Origin: a virus
Strand: one strand, 5' to 3'
IMG/VR virus record: IMGVR_UViG_3300017917_003112
Location: 1-47,762 of that record
Length of the DNA stretch: 47,762 nucleotides
Part shown: piece by piece, positions 26,415 through 35,120 of the stretch
How the letters are laid out: each line of letters opens with the position of its first letter
Position numbering within the stretch: position 1 is the first letter of the stretch
Program-made: the position numbers and the translations under genes
Notes under the pieces: generated by a model
Told to the model about the DNA's origin: nothing
Database searches by the model: none
Seen by the model: the letters and a program-made list of their open reading frames with translations, nothing else

Positions 26415-26423
26415 ATATTTATT
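26415..26423 (+). promoter_or_regulatory. ATATTTATT promoter-like motif
   Basis: The motif lies 31 bases before the start at 26446 and directly after the terminator, so it probably begins the fibre gene transcript. Confidence 0.45.
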
Positions 26424-26445
26424 TGTATAGTATAAAATTTAAAGT

Positions 26446-27210
26446 ATGCCAAACAATTTTTTAATAAACAAAAAGCCTAGTTTATTTGGATCTCCTAATA
26501 AAAAAAATAATTATACAGATCAATTTAAAAAAACAGCATTAGGATATACTCCAACCGCAGCTGCAGGAGCTGCTTTTGATAATAATCAAAATTCTTTAAT
26601 ATTACCAGGATCAGATTTAGAAGCTAATCCAATACCTGAACCAACTACAACAACTACTAGTACAACAACTAGTACAACTACAATAGCTCCTACAACAACT
26701 ACTAGTACAACAACTAGTACAACTACAATAGCTCCTACAACTACAACTAGTACAACAACTAGTACAACTACAATAGCTCCTACAACTACAACTAGTACAA
26801 CAACTAGTACGACTACAGGAGATGGATATTATTATGGCTTAGCAGAGCAACAAGAGTGCGGTACGTGTAATTGGTTGGGAAATTATCTTCCTGTTAAAAG
26901 CTTATCTCCATTACCTGCATATGGTTATTCACCATTTTTAAAAGGTGTTGATGGAAAAGTTTATAGTGGTTTTCAAACAGGTACATATAATGTAAATGCT
27001 GTAGAACTTATTAATGTTCAATATCCATCGTGTGCAGCTGTTCCATGTGATACTACAACAACTAGTACTACTACTAGTACTACTACAGCAGCTCCTACAA
27101 CTACTACTAGTACAACAACTACTACAACTACAATAGAACCAACATTTTTAACTACCGAGTCTGGAGATACTTTAACAACGGATACAGGATTAGAATTAAT
27201 TATAGGATAA
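26446..27210 (+). CDS. Virion-type protein with threonine-rich repeat linkers
   Basis: This 254-residue protein has an N-terminal segment of about 65 residues, a threonine-rich linker (67-124), a small Tyr/Cys-rich domain (about 128-201, with CGTCNW and SCAAVPC), a second threonine-rich linker (203-229) and a short tail (GDTLTTDTGLELIIG). The linkers are built from TTTTSTTTSTTT units joined by IAP. The ALGYTP stretch near residue 31 also occurs in the fibre at 101-2638, which links it to tail fibres. Four cysteines in the small domain could form disulphides. The linkers look like mucin-type extended spacers and could be glycosylated. It probably sits on the virion surface; this is inferred from neighbouring fibre genes. 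Confidence 0.7.
   Translation: MPNNFLINKKPSLFGSPNKKNNYTDQFKKTALGYTPTAAAGAAFDNNQNSLILPGSDLEANPIPEPTTTTTSTTTSTTTIAPTTTTSTTTSTTTIAPTTTTSTTTSTTTIAPTTTTSTTTSTTTGDGYYYGLAEQQECGTCNWLGNYLPVKSLSPLPAYGYSPFLKGVDGKVYSGFQTGTYNVNAVELINVQYPSCAAVPCDTTTTSTTTSTTTAAPTTTTSTTTTTTTIEPTFLTTESGDTLTTDTGLELIIG
26644..26817 (+). repeat. Tandem 45-base repeats encoding threonine-rich linker
   Basis: About four units of a 45-base repeat encode IAP-TTTTSTTTSTTT. Units are nearly identical at the DNA level, differing mainly at synonymous positions such as ACA/ACT. A shorter related tract is at 27052-27132. Slippage or recombination could change linker length. Confidence 0.85.
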
Positions 27211-27230
27211 AATAAAAATATAAAAATTTT

Positions 27231-27371
27231 ATGGCAACAATAACAATAAATCAATTACCTAGTGCAAGTAGTCTACTACCTTCAGATATATTACTAGCAT
27301 CATCTGGATCAGTAACTAGTCAAGTTACTGTAGCTAATTTAAGAGGGTCTATGATTTCTGGATCTGATTTT
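27231..27371 (+). repeat. Direct repeat of the fibre N-terminal domain (copy 1; copy 2 at 28311-28451)
   Basis: The first about 141 bases of the two genes match at almost every position by eye, including synonymous sites, while the remaining coding sequence diverges. This points to a recent duplication or ongoing gene conversion. The third gene (29463) shares the same domain more distantly. Confidence 0.85.
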
Positions 27372-28292
27372 TCATTAGCTATGTTTAGTGGATCAACTGC
27401 TTTAACGTCTAGTGGAATAACACAAGATCCAATTACTGGTAGAATTACAATACCAAATCAATTTCAATTTGGAATTCCTAGTGAACAAAATACTATTTAT
27501 GGAACTAGTAGTTTTTCAAATGGTATTAGTTTTAATGGAAATTTAGTAAGTACAAAAAATATAGTAGCTAATGGAGTAACCGTAGGAGCATATCCTGAAG
27601 TAAATAATACAACATCAGATAATATTGTAGTAGGTGTAAATTCACTAAAAAAACTTGGATCTGGTTATTTTAATAATACAGCTATAGGATTTAGCGCTTC
27701 TGCAGAATTAGCAGCTGGAAGTAATACTGTTGCCGTTGGAGCTTATGCTGCAAGAAATTCACAAACAAGTGAAAATACGGCTATTGGAGCTTATTCATAT
27801 TATACTAGTACTACAGGTACAGAAAATACAGCAGTAGGATTTCAATCTTTATATAGTGCTAGTGGAGTTAGTAATACAACTGCAATCGGCGCATATGCAC
27901 TTCATGAAATTACAACTGGACAAAATAACATTGGTATAGGATATAATGCAGGAAATTATGATAGAAATAATAATCCATTAAGAACTAATAGTAATAGTGT
28001 ATTTATTGGAAATAATGTAAAATCATATGAATCAGGAAGTACTAATGAAATAGTAATTGGCCATAACATAACAGGTTCTGGATCTAATACAGTAACTATA
28101 GGTAATAATGATATTCAGACTACTAGTATACAAGGTACTGTAAGTGTATATGCATTAAAAATGAATACACTTAGTACACCAGCATCATCTGCAGCCCCAG
28201 GTACAGATGGAGAAATTAGAATAGACGAAAATTATATTTATACATACAAGTATGGAGTAGGTTGGAAAAGATTATCAATTTCAACTTGGTAA
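27231..28292 (+). CDS. Tail fibre/adhesin-like protein, paralogue 1
   Basis: This 353-residue protein starts MATITINQLPSASSLLPSD, followed by ASSGSVTSQVTVANLRG, a segment nearly identical to that of the next gene and probably the virion-attachment domain. The middle and C-terminal parts contain beta-roll repeats of the trimeric-autotransporter head type (NTAIGFSAS, NTVAVGAYA, NTAIGAYSYY, NTAVGFQSL, NTTAIGAYAL, NNIGIGYNAG). The end (DGEIRIDENYIYTYKYGVGWKRLS) is a short C-terminal cap also found in the next protein. It likely forms a trimeric fibre recognising a host surface structure. It follows the threonine-rich gene by 20 bases. Confidence 0.82.
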   Translation: MATITINQLPSASSLLPSDILLASSGSVTSQVTVANLRGSMISGSDFSLAMFSGSTALTSSGITQDPITGRITIPNQFQFGIPSEQNTIYGTSSFSNGISFNGNLVSTKNIVANGVTVGAYPEVNNTTSDNIVVGVNSLKKLGSGYFNNTAIGFSASAELAAGSNTVAVGAYAARNSQTSENTAIGAYSYYTSTTGTENTAVGFQSLYSASGVSNTTAIGAYALHEITTGQNNIGIGYNAGNYDRNNNPLRTNSNSVFIGNNVKSYESGSTNEIVIGHNITGSGSNTVTIGNNDIQTTSIQGTVSVYALKMNTLSTPASSAAPGTDGEIRIDENYIYTYKYGVGWKRLSISTW

Positions 28293-28310
28293 TAAATAAA
28301 ATAATAATAA

Positions 28311-29441
28311 ATGGCAGCAATAACAATAAATCAATTACCTAGTGCAAGTAGCCTATTACCAGGTGATATATTACTAGCTTCATCTGGATCAGTAACTAGT
28401 CAAGTTACTGTGGCTAATTTAAGAGGGTCTATGATTTCAGGATCTAATTTTATATCATCTTTTGGAGGAGCTTTACAATCTACTAATTTAACTATGTTTA
28501 GTGGTTCTACATCATTAACATCTAGTAGAGTAATACAATTAGTATCTTTAAGTGAAGAATTCATAAATACTAGATATAATATTACTGCATCAGTTAGTAT
28601 AGGTTCATTAAATAGTATTAATACTTTTTCTGGTAGTATAATACATGAAGGTCCTGTAATTGTATCTGGTAGTATAACTGCAAGTGGTAATATAGAACCT
28701 ACAGGATTATCCCAATTTGGAACTATAGGAGATAAAACAAATATATTTATAGGATCAGAATTAGTTAATCTAACAACTGCCATTAACAATACTTCAGTCG
28801 GTAAATTTAGTATATATTATACTATAACAGGAAGCAATAATACTGGAATTGGTACTTTTAGTTGTCGACAAACTAATGGTCAAGGAAATACCGGTGTTGG
28901 TTCATTAACTTTAGTTAGTCCTAACAGTAATACTCAAGTAAATATGGATTATAATACTGCTATAGGTATGTATTCACTTAGAGATACAACTACTGGTAGT
29001 TTTAATACATCAATAGGTGCATATAGTCTAAATAAAAATATTGATGGAAATAATAATATAGCAATTGGATATAATGCAGGAGCATATGCATATAGTAGTA
29101 ATCCAGCAACATCTATTACTGGATCAATAATAATTGGAAATAACTCTAGAGTGAGTGCAATAAATGGATTTAACCAAATTATAATAGCAACTACTAATGG
29201 ATGGTCTGGTGGAGAAAGTTATTTAAATAATAATATTGTTATATCAGAGCCAACTAAATTATTTGGGATAGTATCAATTAAAGGATTAATTATAGATCCA
29301 AGTTATTCTTTTGATATAACTGTTCCAACTATTCCAACAGATCCAGGAACTACTGGTACAGTATTAGTAGATTCAAACTATATTTATGTATGTGTAGCAC
29401 CAAATTCATGGAAAAGAACAGCTTTAGGATCTAGCTTCTAA
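28311..29441 (+). CDS. Tail fibre/adhesin-like protein, paralogue 2
   Basis: This 376-residue protein shares the N-terminal attachment segment with its neighbours (MAAITINQLPSASSLLPGD). A Ser/Thr/Gly-rich middle follows, then head-type beta-roll repeats (NTSVGKFSIYY, NNTGIGTFSC, NTGVGSLTLV, NTAIGMYSL, NTSIGAYSL, NNIAIGYNAG). The C-terminus (TGTVLVDSNYIYVCVAPNSW followed by KR) matches the cap of paralogue 1. The divergent repeat region with conserved ends is what is expected of receptor-binding proteins that evolve under host pressure. It lies 18 bases after paralogue 1 and is probably co-transcribed with it. Confidence 0.82.
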   Translation: MAAITINQLPSASSLLPGDILLASSGSVTSQVTVANLRGSMISGSNFISSFGGALQSTNLTMFSGSTSLTSSRVIQLVSLSEEFINTRYNITASVSIGSLNSINTFSGSIIHEGPVIVSGSITASGNIEPTGLSQFGTIGDKTNIFIGSELVNLTTAINNTSVGKFSIYYTITGSNNTGIGTFSCRQTNGQGNTGVGSLTLVSPNSNTQVNMDYNTAIGMYSLRDTTTGSFNTSIGAYSLNKNIDGNNNIAIGYNAGAYAYSSNPATSITGSIIIGNNSRVSAINGFNQIIIATTNGWSGGESYLNNNIVISEPTKLFGIVSIKGLIIDPSYSFDITVPTIPTDPGTTGTVLVDSNYIYVCVAPNSWKRTALGSSF

Positions 29442-29462
29442 TATAAAATAAAATAATAATAA

Positions 29463-32213
29463 ATGGCAACAATAAAAATAAATCAATTACCTACTGCAAG
29501 TAGTCTATCACCTACAGATACTTTAGTAGCATCATCAGGATCAGTAAGTACACAAATAAAAGTACAAGATTTAGCTAATTCAATATCTAAAAATTATATA
29601 AGTATTCAAAATATAACTGCATCAGTTAATACTGGAAATAATATTTTTACAGTAACTACCGGTTCAAGTACTTATTTTACAGTAAATAATAGTGGATCTA
29701 TTATTTCTGGTTTAAATAATACAGCATCAGGAGAATATTCTCATGCTGAAGGTGAGAGAGTAAAAGCAATTGGTCAATCATCTCATGCAGAAGGGACTTA
29801 TACACAAGCAACTGCATATGGTGCACATGCTGAAGGTGATTTTACAGTCGCACAAGGAATGAATTCTCATGCAGAAGGTACTGCTACCCAAGCAACTTGG
29901 ACATCAGCACATTCAGAAGGAGAGCGTACGATAGCTTCTGGAAGATCTTCACATACTGAAGGATATTATACAGTAGCATCTGCATTTGTTGCTCATGCAG
30001 AAGGAGCTTATACACTAGCATCTGAATATGGTTCACATGCTGAAGGATCTGGATCTATAGCATCTGGACAATTTTCTCATGCTGAAGGATTAGGTACAGT
30101 AGCAAGCGGATCTTATCAACATGTTCAAGGTAAATATAATAAATCTTCTTCTATATCTGGAGCATTTATATTAGGAAATGGTATAGATGATAGTAATAGG
30201 AGTAATTTAATTTTTGCAGCAAATAGTACTGTAGAAATTTCTGGATCTTTAAACATATCTGGTTCATTAACAGCATCTTTACAATCAGGCTATGTTTGGG
30301 TAGGTGGAGCTAACAATATTAGTACTTTAGTAGCTACATCATCATTTACTAGTGGAGGTGGTTCAATTTCTACATCTGGTTCTACATTATATTCTACAAA
30401 TCCACTTACTAATGGATTTAGTACGACTAGTAGTGTATTTTTTGGAAATGGAGCTGGATCAAATGCTAATAAAGCATATGAATCAAATTTTATAGGTGCT
30501 TTAGCTGGTAGATATGCAACAAGTGCTAGTAATTCTAATTTTTTAGGGTATCAAGCTGGTACATTTGCTACTAATGCTAGTCAATCAAATTTTTTAGGAT
30601 ATACTGCAGGACAAAATTCAATTAATGCTTCTTATTCTAATTTTTTTGGAACTGCAGCTGGTGATTCTGCAGAAAATGCTAATAATTCTAATTTTTTAGG
30701 GCCATCTGCAGGTATATATGCTACTAATGCAAATAATTCTAATTTTTTAGGTAATGCAGCTGGATCAGAAGCTTTTAATGCTAATAATGCAAATTTTTTA
30801 GGCTATCAAGCTGGTATAAACTCAGTAAGTGCATCTTTTTCTAATTTTATTGGATATAGAGCAGGATCAAATGCTCCAAGTGCATCTTTTTCTAGTTTTA
30901 TTGGGTATAATGCTGGATATTATGCAAGTAAAGCAGACTATTCAATATTAATTGGCTATGGTGTAGGTAGAAGCTCTAATATGGGATCTCATAATGTAGT
31001 ATTAGGTACAAATGTAACTGTTGGAAATAATGCTACTAGTTCATTAAATATTGGAGGCGTATTATTTGGTAGTGGATTATATAGCACAGTAAATGATTCT
31101 CCATACTCTGGATCAGCTAATGGTAAAATAGGTATTAATCAACCAAATCCTGAATATAATTTAGATATTAGTGGTAGTACAAGAATAACACAGAATTTAA
31201 TAGTTACAGGTTCATTAACAGCATCTTTACAATCAGGATATGTTTGGGTAGGTAATAGTAGTAATATTAGTACATTAGTAGCTACATCCTCTTTTGCAGG
31301 AAGTCCAGCTTCTATAACTACTGCAGGTACAACTTTATATTCTACAAATCCTGGTACTGGTGGATTTTCTACAGTAAATAGTATATATTTTGGAAGTGGT
31401 TCAGGTTATTCAGCAACTTTTTCTTCTTATTCTAATTTTATAGGAAGATCAGCGGGATATGCAGCTTTAGATGCTTCTTATTCTAACTTTTTAGGTTATA
31501 GAGCAGGTTATGCTGCTAGCAATGCATATGATTCAAATTTTATAGGTGAAAATGCTGGTAGTGGATCTACTAATGGAAATGATTCTAACTTTTTAGGTTA
31601 TATAGCTGGAGCAGGCGCAGTTAATGCACAAGGATCTAACTTTTTTGGAAATAGTGCTGGATATAATGCAGTAAATGCATCGTATTCAAATTTATTTGGG
31701 TATAAAGTAGCTAATAATTCTAATATAGGAAGTAATAATATAATTATTGGTACTAATATTACATTACCAGATAGTACAGTAGATTCTATAAATATAGGAG
31801 GATTAATATTTGGCACAGGATCATATAGTAATACTGCAGGTAGTCCATATTCTGGACAAACTAATGGTAAAATAGGTATTAATCAACCATTGCCAACATC
31901 TACTTTTGAAGTATCAGGTAGTAGAGCAGGTAGATTTGTTAGATATACTACTGCTAATAATACTTTTAATAATGAAGAATTTATAGATTATAGTTACGTA
32001 CAATTTCCAGGTAATCCATTAGGAACAGGTACTTTACCAGCAGCATCAAGTTGTCCTGGTAGAGCATACCATATTAGAAACAGTGGAGTAGGAGATTTAA
32101 ACTTAAACCCAGGATATATAACTCCAGCCGGAGCAACAGTAACAACATTACCAGTAGGAGAATCTATTATGATTGTTAGTGATGGTACTGATTGGTTATA
32201 CTTTGCATCATAA
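29463..32213 (+). CDS. Large tail fibre/adhesin with YadA-head-like and 17-residue repeats, paralogue 3
   Basis: This 916-residue protein starts MATIKINQLPTASSLSPTD, the shared attachment domain. Residues about 94-223 are ten units of a 14-residue repeat built on SHAEG-x-x-T-x-A, as in YadA-type trimeric adhesin heads. Residues about 341-493 are nine units of a 17-residue repeat (SNFLGYQAG-x-x-A-x-NA-x-x), and six more occur near residues 656-757. A segment (GSLTASLQSGYVWVG, then NISTLVATSSF) occurs twice, before each 17-residue block. The C-terminal 120 residues (from about 800) form a different, non-repeat domain likely at the fibre tip. It is the last of three tandem fibre genes. Confidence 0.85.
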   Translation: MATIKINQLPTASSLSPTDTLVASSGSVSTQIKVQDLANSISKNYISIQNITASVNTGNNIFTVTTGSSTYFTVNNSGSIISGLNNTASGEYSHAEGERVKAIGQSSHAEGTYTQATAYGAHAEGDFTVAQGMNSHAEGTATQATWTSAHSEGERTIASGRSSHTEGYYTVASAFVAHAEGAYTLASEYGSHAEGSGSIASGQFSHAEGLGTVASGSYQHVQGKYNKSSSISGAFILGNGIDDSNRSNLIFAANSTVEISGSLNISGSLTASLQSGYVWVGGANNISTLVATSSFTSGGGSISTSGSTLYSTNPLTNGFSTTSSVFFGNGAGSNANKAYESNFIGALAGRYATSASNSNFLGYQAGTFATNASQSNFLGYTAGQNSINASYSNFFGTAAGDSAENANNSNFLGPSAGIYATNANNSNFLGNAAGSEAFNANNANFLGYQAGINSVSASFSNFIGYRAGSNAPSASFSSFIGYNAGYYASKADYSILIGYGVGRSSNMGSHNVVLGTNVTVGNNATSSLNIGGVLFGSGLYSTVNDSPYSGSANGKIGINQPNPEYNLDISGSTRITQNLIVTGSLTASLQSGYVWVGNSSNISTLVATSSFAGSPASITTAGTTLYSTNPGTGGFSTVNSIYFGSGSGYSATFSSYSNFIGRSAGYAALDASYSNFLGYRAGYAASNAYDSNFIGENAGSGSTNGNDSNFLGYIAGAGAVNAQGSNFFGNSAGYNAVNASYSNLFGYKVANNSNIGSNNIIIGTNITLPDSTVDSINIGGLIFGTGSYSNTAGSPYSGQTNGKIGINQPLPTSTFEVSGSRAGRFVRYTTANNTFNNEEFIDYSYVQFPGNPLGTGTLPAASSCPGRAYHIRNSGVGDLNLNPGYITPAGATVTTLPVGESIMIVSDGTDWLYFAS
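29742..30131 (+). repeat. Ten 14-residue HAEG head repeats
   Basis: HAEG-type tetrapeptides (HAEG, with HSEG, HTEG and HVQG variants) recur exactly every 14 residues from residue 94 to 220. This periodicity fits the left-handed beta-roll of trimeric autotransporter heads. Confidence 0.85.
30483..30941 (+). repeat. Nine 17-residue SNFLGYQAG repeats
   Basis: SNF(L/I/F)G-x-x-AG recurs every 17 residues from residue 341. A second block of about six units lies around 31428-31710. The two blocks are each preceded by a near-identical stretch of about 85 bases (30261-30347 and 31209-31295), so half of the fibre looks internally duplicated. Confidence 0.82.
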
Positions 32214-32222
32214 AAAATATAA

Positions 32223-32399
<177 letters not shown>

Positions 32400-32404
32400 T
32401 TTAG

Positions 32405-32412
32405 TATATTTA
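32405..32412 (+). promoter_or_regulatory. TATATTTA promoter-like motif
   Basis: The motif (AGTATATTTAGATAAATT context) starts 22 bases before the start at 32427, six bases after the preceding stop. Confidence 0.4.
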
Positions 32413-32426
32413 GATAAATTATAATT

Positions 32427-32633
32427 ATGACATTAACAATTAGTAGAGAAAATATTTATTTTAGTATATGTTTAATTTTATTAATTACTCAAGTATGGCA
32501 ATTAATTAGAGTAGATAGAACTAAAAAAGAAGTAAATCAAATTTGGGATCAAATTAGCTTACTTGTTATGACAGTTGGTGCTACAATACAAAAAATAGAA
32601 TCTAGATTAGATGAACATGAAAAGTCAAAGTAA
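32427..32633 (+). CDS. Small membrane protein with C-terminal coiled coil
   Basis: This 68-residue protein has one likely membrane segment at residues about 9-27 (NIYFSICLILLITQVWQLI) followed by a charged helix (TKKEVNQIWDQI, then IQKIESRLDEHEK) that could form a coiled coil. The layout resembles small phage inner-membrane proteins such as holin-like or spanin-like anchors. No lysis motif is specific enough to decide. Its end overlaps the start of the next short gene (ATG at 32617), showing translational coupling. It lies just upstream of the DNA polymerase operon. Confidence 0.6.
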   Translation: MTLTISRENIYFSICLILLITQVWQLIRVDRTKKEVNQIWDQISLLVMTVGATIQKIESRLDEHEKSK

Positions 32634-32784
32634 AGGATTAGGAGATACTATAGCTAAAATAACACATATATTTAAAATAGATATATTAGCTAAAAAAATA
32701 GCTAAGTTATTTGGTTATGAAGATTGTGGTTGTACTAGACGACAACAAAAACTAAATAAGTTAATTTCTTATAAGAAAAAATAG
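32617..32784 (+). CDS. Small DCGC-motif protein upstream of DNA polymerase
   Basis: This 55-residue protein begins MKSQSKGLGDTIAKITHIFK and contains EDCGCTRRQQKLNKLISY. From memory, short proteins with KGLGDTIAKIT near the start and a DCGC-x-x-RQ-x-KLN motif near the end recur in Bacteroidota phages. No function is known. The two cysteines separated by one residue may bind metal or sense redox state. It overlaps the upstream membrane protein gene by 17 bases in another frame and ends two bases before the polymerase ATG, so it is probably translated together with both. Confidence 0.65.
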   Translation: MKSQSKGLGDTIAKITHIFKIDILAKKIAKLFGYEDCGCTRRQQKLNKLISYKKK

Positions 32785-32786
32785 TT

Positions 32787-35093
32787 ATGAATAAAAGTTA
32801 TGTAAAGGTTGATACGATTGAGACTTTAAAAGAAATGATAGATCATATTAAAAAACATGATCTTATAGCATTTGATACTGAGACAAATAGTCTTAATACA
32901 AGAAAAGGAAAAATCATAGGATTCTCTGTTTCTGGAGAAGTAGGTAAAGGATATTATCTACCTACTATGATATTTAAAGATGGCATCTTACAAGATACAT
33001 TTATTGACAATAATCTATGTCATGACTTAGCAAAAAAATTAATTAATTTACTTGTAGGTAAAAAATTAATTATGCATAATGCTTCATTTGACTGTAAAAT
33101 AGTTCAATCATTTTATGGAATTAATATATTAGATAGTTTACATGCTGATACTATGTTATTAGTTCATACTGTAAAAGAAGAAGGTGCAAGCTTTCTAGGA
33201 GGATCTGGATTTGGTCTTAAAGATATTGCAAAAATGGTTCAAAAAGAAATTGGTTTAGATGTAGAAAAAGCTGCAAATGAAGAACAAATTAACTTAAAAA
33301 AATCAATTAAAGAAAATGGAGGATCTATAACTAGAGACAATTATGAAATATTTAAAGCAGATATAGATTTATTATCAGAATATGCAGCTGCAGATACTGA
33401 CTTAACATTAAGAATATACCATCATTTTATTAAAATATTATATGATGAAGGATTAGAAAACTTCTTTTTTGTAGATGAAGTAATGCCTTTATATAAAGAA
33501 GTGACTATTCCTATGGAACAAGTAGGAGTTAAATTAGATTTAGAATTAATAAAATCTAGTCATATTTCAATTACAAATAAATTACAAGAATATTATGATT
33601 TAGTTATTAAAGAATTACTTAATATTCCTGATGTAAGAGCTTGGGTAATATATAAAGCCCAAGAAGCATATCCAGCAAATAATAAAGGAACCTTTGCCCA
33701 AGAATTAGTTAAACATGCACAATTAGATTTAGAACAATCAGAAAAAACAGGTAAATTTAATATTAATAGATCAGCTGTAATAAGACTTCCAGAATCTTCA
33801 ATAAAACATTTTTTACTTCATGGAGATCCTGCTATTTTAGATAAAGAATTATGTATTAAAATAAGTCTAAAATTATGGAAAGAAGATAATGATGGTAGAT
33901 TTTTTAATATACAATCAAAAGACCAGATGGGTGAAGTAGCTTTTGGAGTACTTGGAATAAAACCACAATCTACTACAAAAACAGGTAAACCACAATTTGA
34001 TGATGATTTAATACAATCTATTGCTGATCAATATCCGTGGGCTAAAAATTTAAGAATTTATAATAGATTATTAAAAATTAAATCTACTTATATGGATAGG
34101 TTTTTAGATAATCAAGAAGATGGTAGATATTATTTTAGTTATAAGCAACATGGAACTGTATCAGGTAGATATGGTTCAGATGCGCAACAATTACCTAGAC
34201 CAAAAGAAGAAGGAGATGATGATCCAGTTGTTATTGAATATAATAATTTAGTAAGAGCATTTTTTATTCCTGATGATCATAATATTTTTATAGACTGCGA
34301 CTATGAATCATTAGAGCCTCATACATTTGCCCACGTATCTACTGATGAAGGACTAAAAGATATTTTTAGAAATAATTGGGATTTTTATTCAACTATCGCT
34401 ATTAAAACAGAAGGACTACATCAATATTCTGCAGATAAAAAAGCAGATAATTTTTTAAGAAAGCACGATCCTAAAAAAAGAAATACAGCTAAAGCTTACG
34501 CATTAGGTATTCCTTATGGAATGGGCGCTTATGCTCTTGGAATGAATTTAGGAATATCTACAAAAGAAGCAAAAAAATTAGTAGACGGTTATTTAAATGG
34601 ATTTCCAGAACTAAAAAAATGGATGGAAACTTCTAGAGAGCAAGCAAAAACTCAAGGTTTTGTAAAAACACAAGTTGGTAGAATTAGGCATTTACCAAAA
34701 GTAAAAGAAATACATGAAAATTTAGGAGATGCATTACTTGATTGGAATATTAAAAATCAATTATCAAGAGAATATGGAGCTGATAATATTAAAAAATTAT
34801 CAAAAGATTATGTAAATGGATTAAATAATAGTTGTAATGTACAAATTCAAGGTCTTGCAGCTTCTATAGTAAATAGAGCGGCTTTAGCTATTAATAGAGA
34901 ATTTAAAAAACTAGGCATTAAAGGTTGGGTATGTGCTCAAATTCATGACCAATTAATTATGGAAGTAGATCATGATAGAGCTGAAGAATGTGCAAAAATA
35001 GTACAAGATAAAATGGAAAATACAACTAAATTATCAATAGCACTTAAAGCACCACCTGCTATTTCTAAAAATTGGCGCGATGGACATGGCTAA
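32787..35093 (+). CDS. Family A DNA polymerase with 3'-5' exonuclease domain
   Basis: This 768-residue protein is probably the main replicative polymerase. Exonuclease motifs: FDTET (Asp30, Glu32), HNASFD (Asp102), ADT (Asp121) and YAAADT (Tyr199, Asp203). Polymerase motifs: GTVSGRYGSDAQQLPRP, motif A IDCDYESLEPHTFAH, motif B RNTAKAYALGIPYG and motif C AQIHDQLIMEVD, so the catalytic Asp residues are intact. It lacks an N-terminal 5'-3' exonuclease, provided separately at 21634-22659. Motif A keeps the Asp and Glu but has Pro-His where most enzymes have Leu-Arg. It starts at AATAGTTATG, two bases after the small DCGC gene, far from the other replication genes. Confidence 0.93.
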   Translation: MNKSYVKVDTIETLKEMIDHIKKHDLIAFDTETNSLNTRKGKIIGFSVSGEVGKGYYLPTMIFKDGILQDTFIDNNLCHDLAKKLINLLVGKKLIMHNASFDCKIVQSFYGINILDSLHADTMLLVHTVKEEGASFLGGSGFGLKDIAKMVQKEIGLDVEKAANEEQINLKKSIKENGGSITRDNYEIFKADIDLLSEYAAADTDLTLRIYHHFIKILYDEGLENFFFVDEVMPLYKEVTIPMEQVGVKLDLELIKSSHISITNKLQEYYDLVIKELLNIPDVRAWVIYKAQEAYPANNKGTFAQELVKHAQLDLEQSEKTGKFNINRSAVIRLPESSIKHFLLHGDPAILDKELCIKISLKLWKEDNDGRFFNIQSKDQMGEVAFGVLGIKPQSTTKTGKPQFDDDLIQSIADQYPWAKNLRIYNRLLKIKSTYMDRFLDNQEDGRYYFSYKQHGTVSGRYGSDAQQLPRPKEEGDDDPVVIEYNNLVRAFFIPDDHNIFIDCDYESLEPHTFAHVSTDEGLKDIFRNNWDFYSTIAIKTEGLHQYSADKKADNFLRKHDPKKRNTAKAYALGIPYGMGAYALGMNLGISTKEAKKLVDGYLNGFPELKKWMETSREQAKTQGFVKTQVGRIRHLPKVKEIHENLGDALLDWNIKNQLSREYGADNIKKLSKDYVNGLNNSCNVQIQGLAASIVNRAALAINREFKKLGIKGWVCAQIHDQLIMEVDHDRAEECAKIVQDKMENTTKLSIALKAPPAISKNWRDGHG

Positions 35094-35094
35094 G

Positions 35095-35103
35095 ATATTT
35101 ATT
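35095..35103 (+). promoter_or_regulatory. ATATTTATT promoter-like motif
   Basis: The motif lies 26 bases before the start at 35121 and two bases after the polymerase stop. Confidence 0.4.
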
Positions 35104-35120
35104 ATAAATTATATTAATAG

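Noticed and set aside
26644-26817. Tandem repeats resembling a CRISPR array
   Set aside because: The repeats are in frame, have no unique spacers and encode a threonine-rich linker.
27018-27254. - strand frame rich in Val opposite the threonine tract
   Set aside because: It is the antisense of ACA/ACT repeats and gives a meaningless poly-valine sequence.
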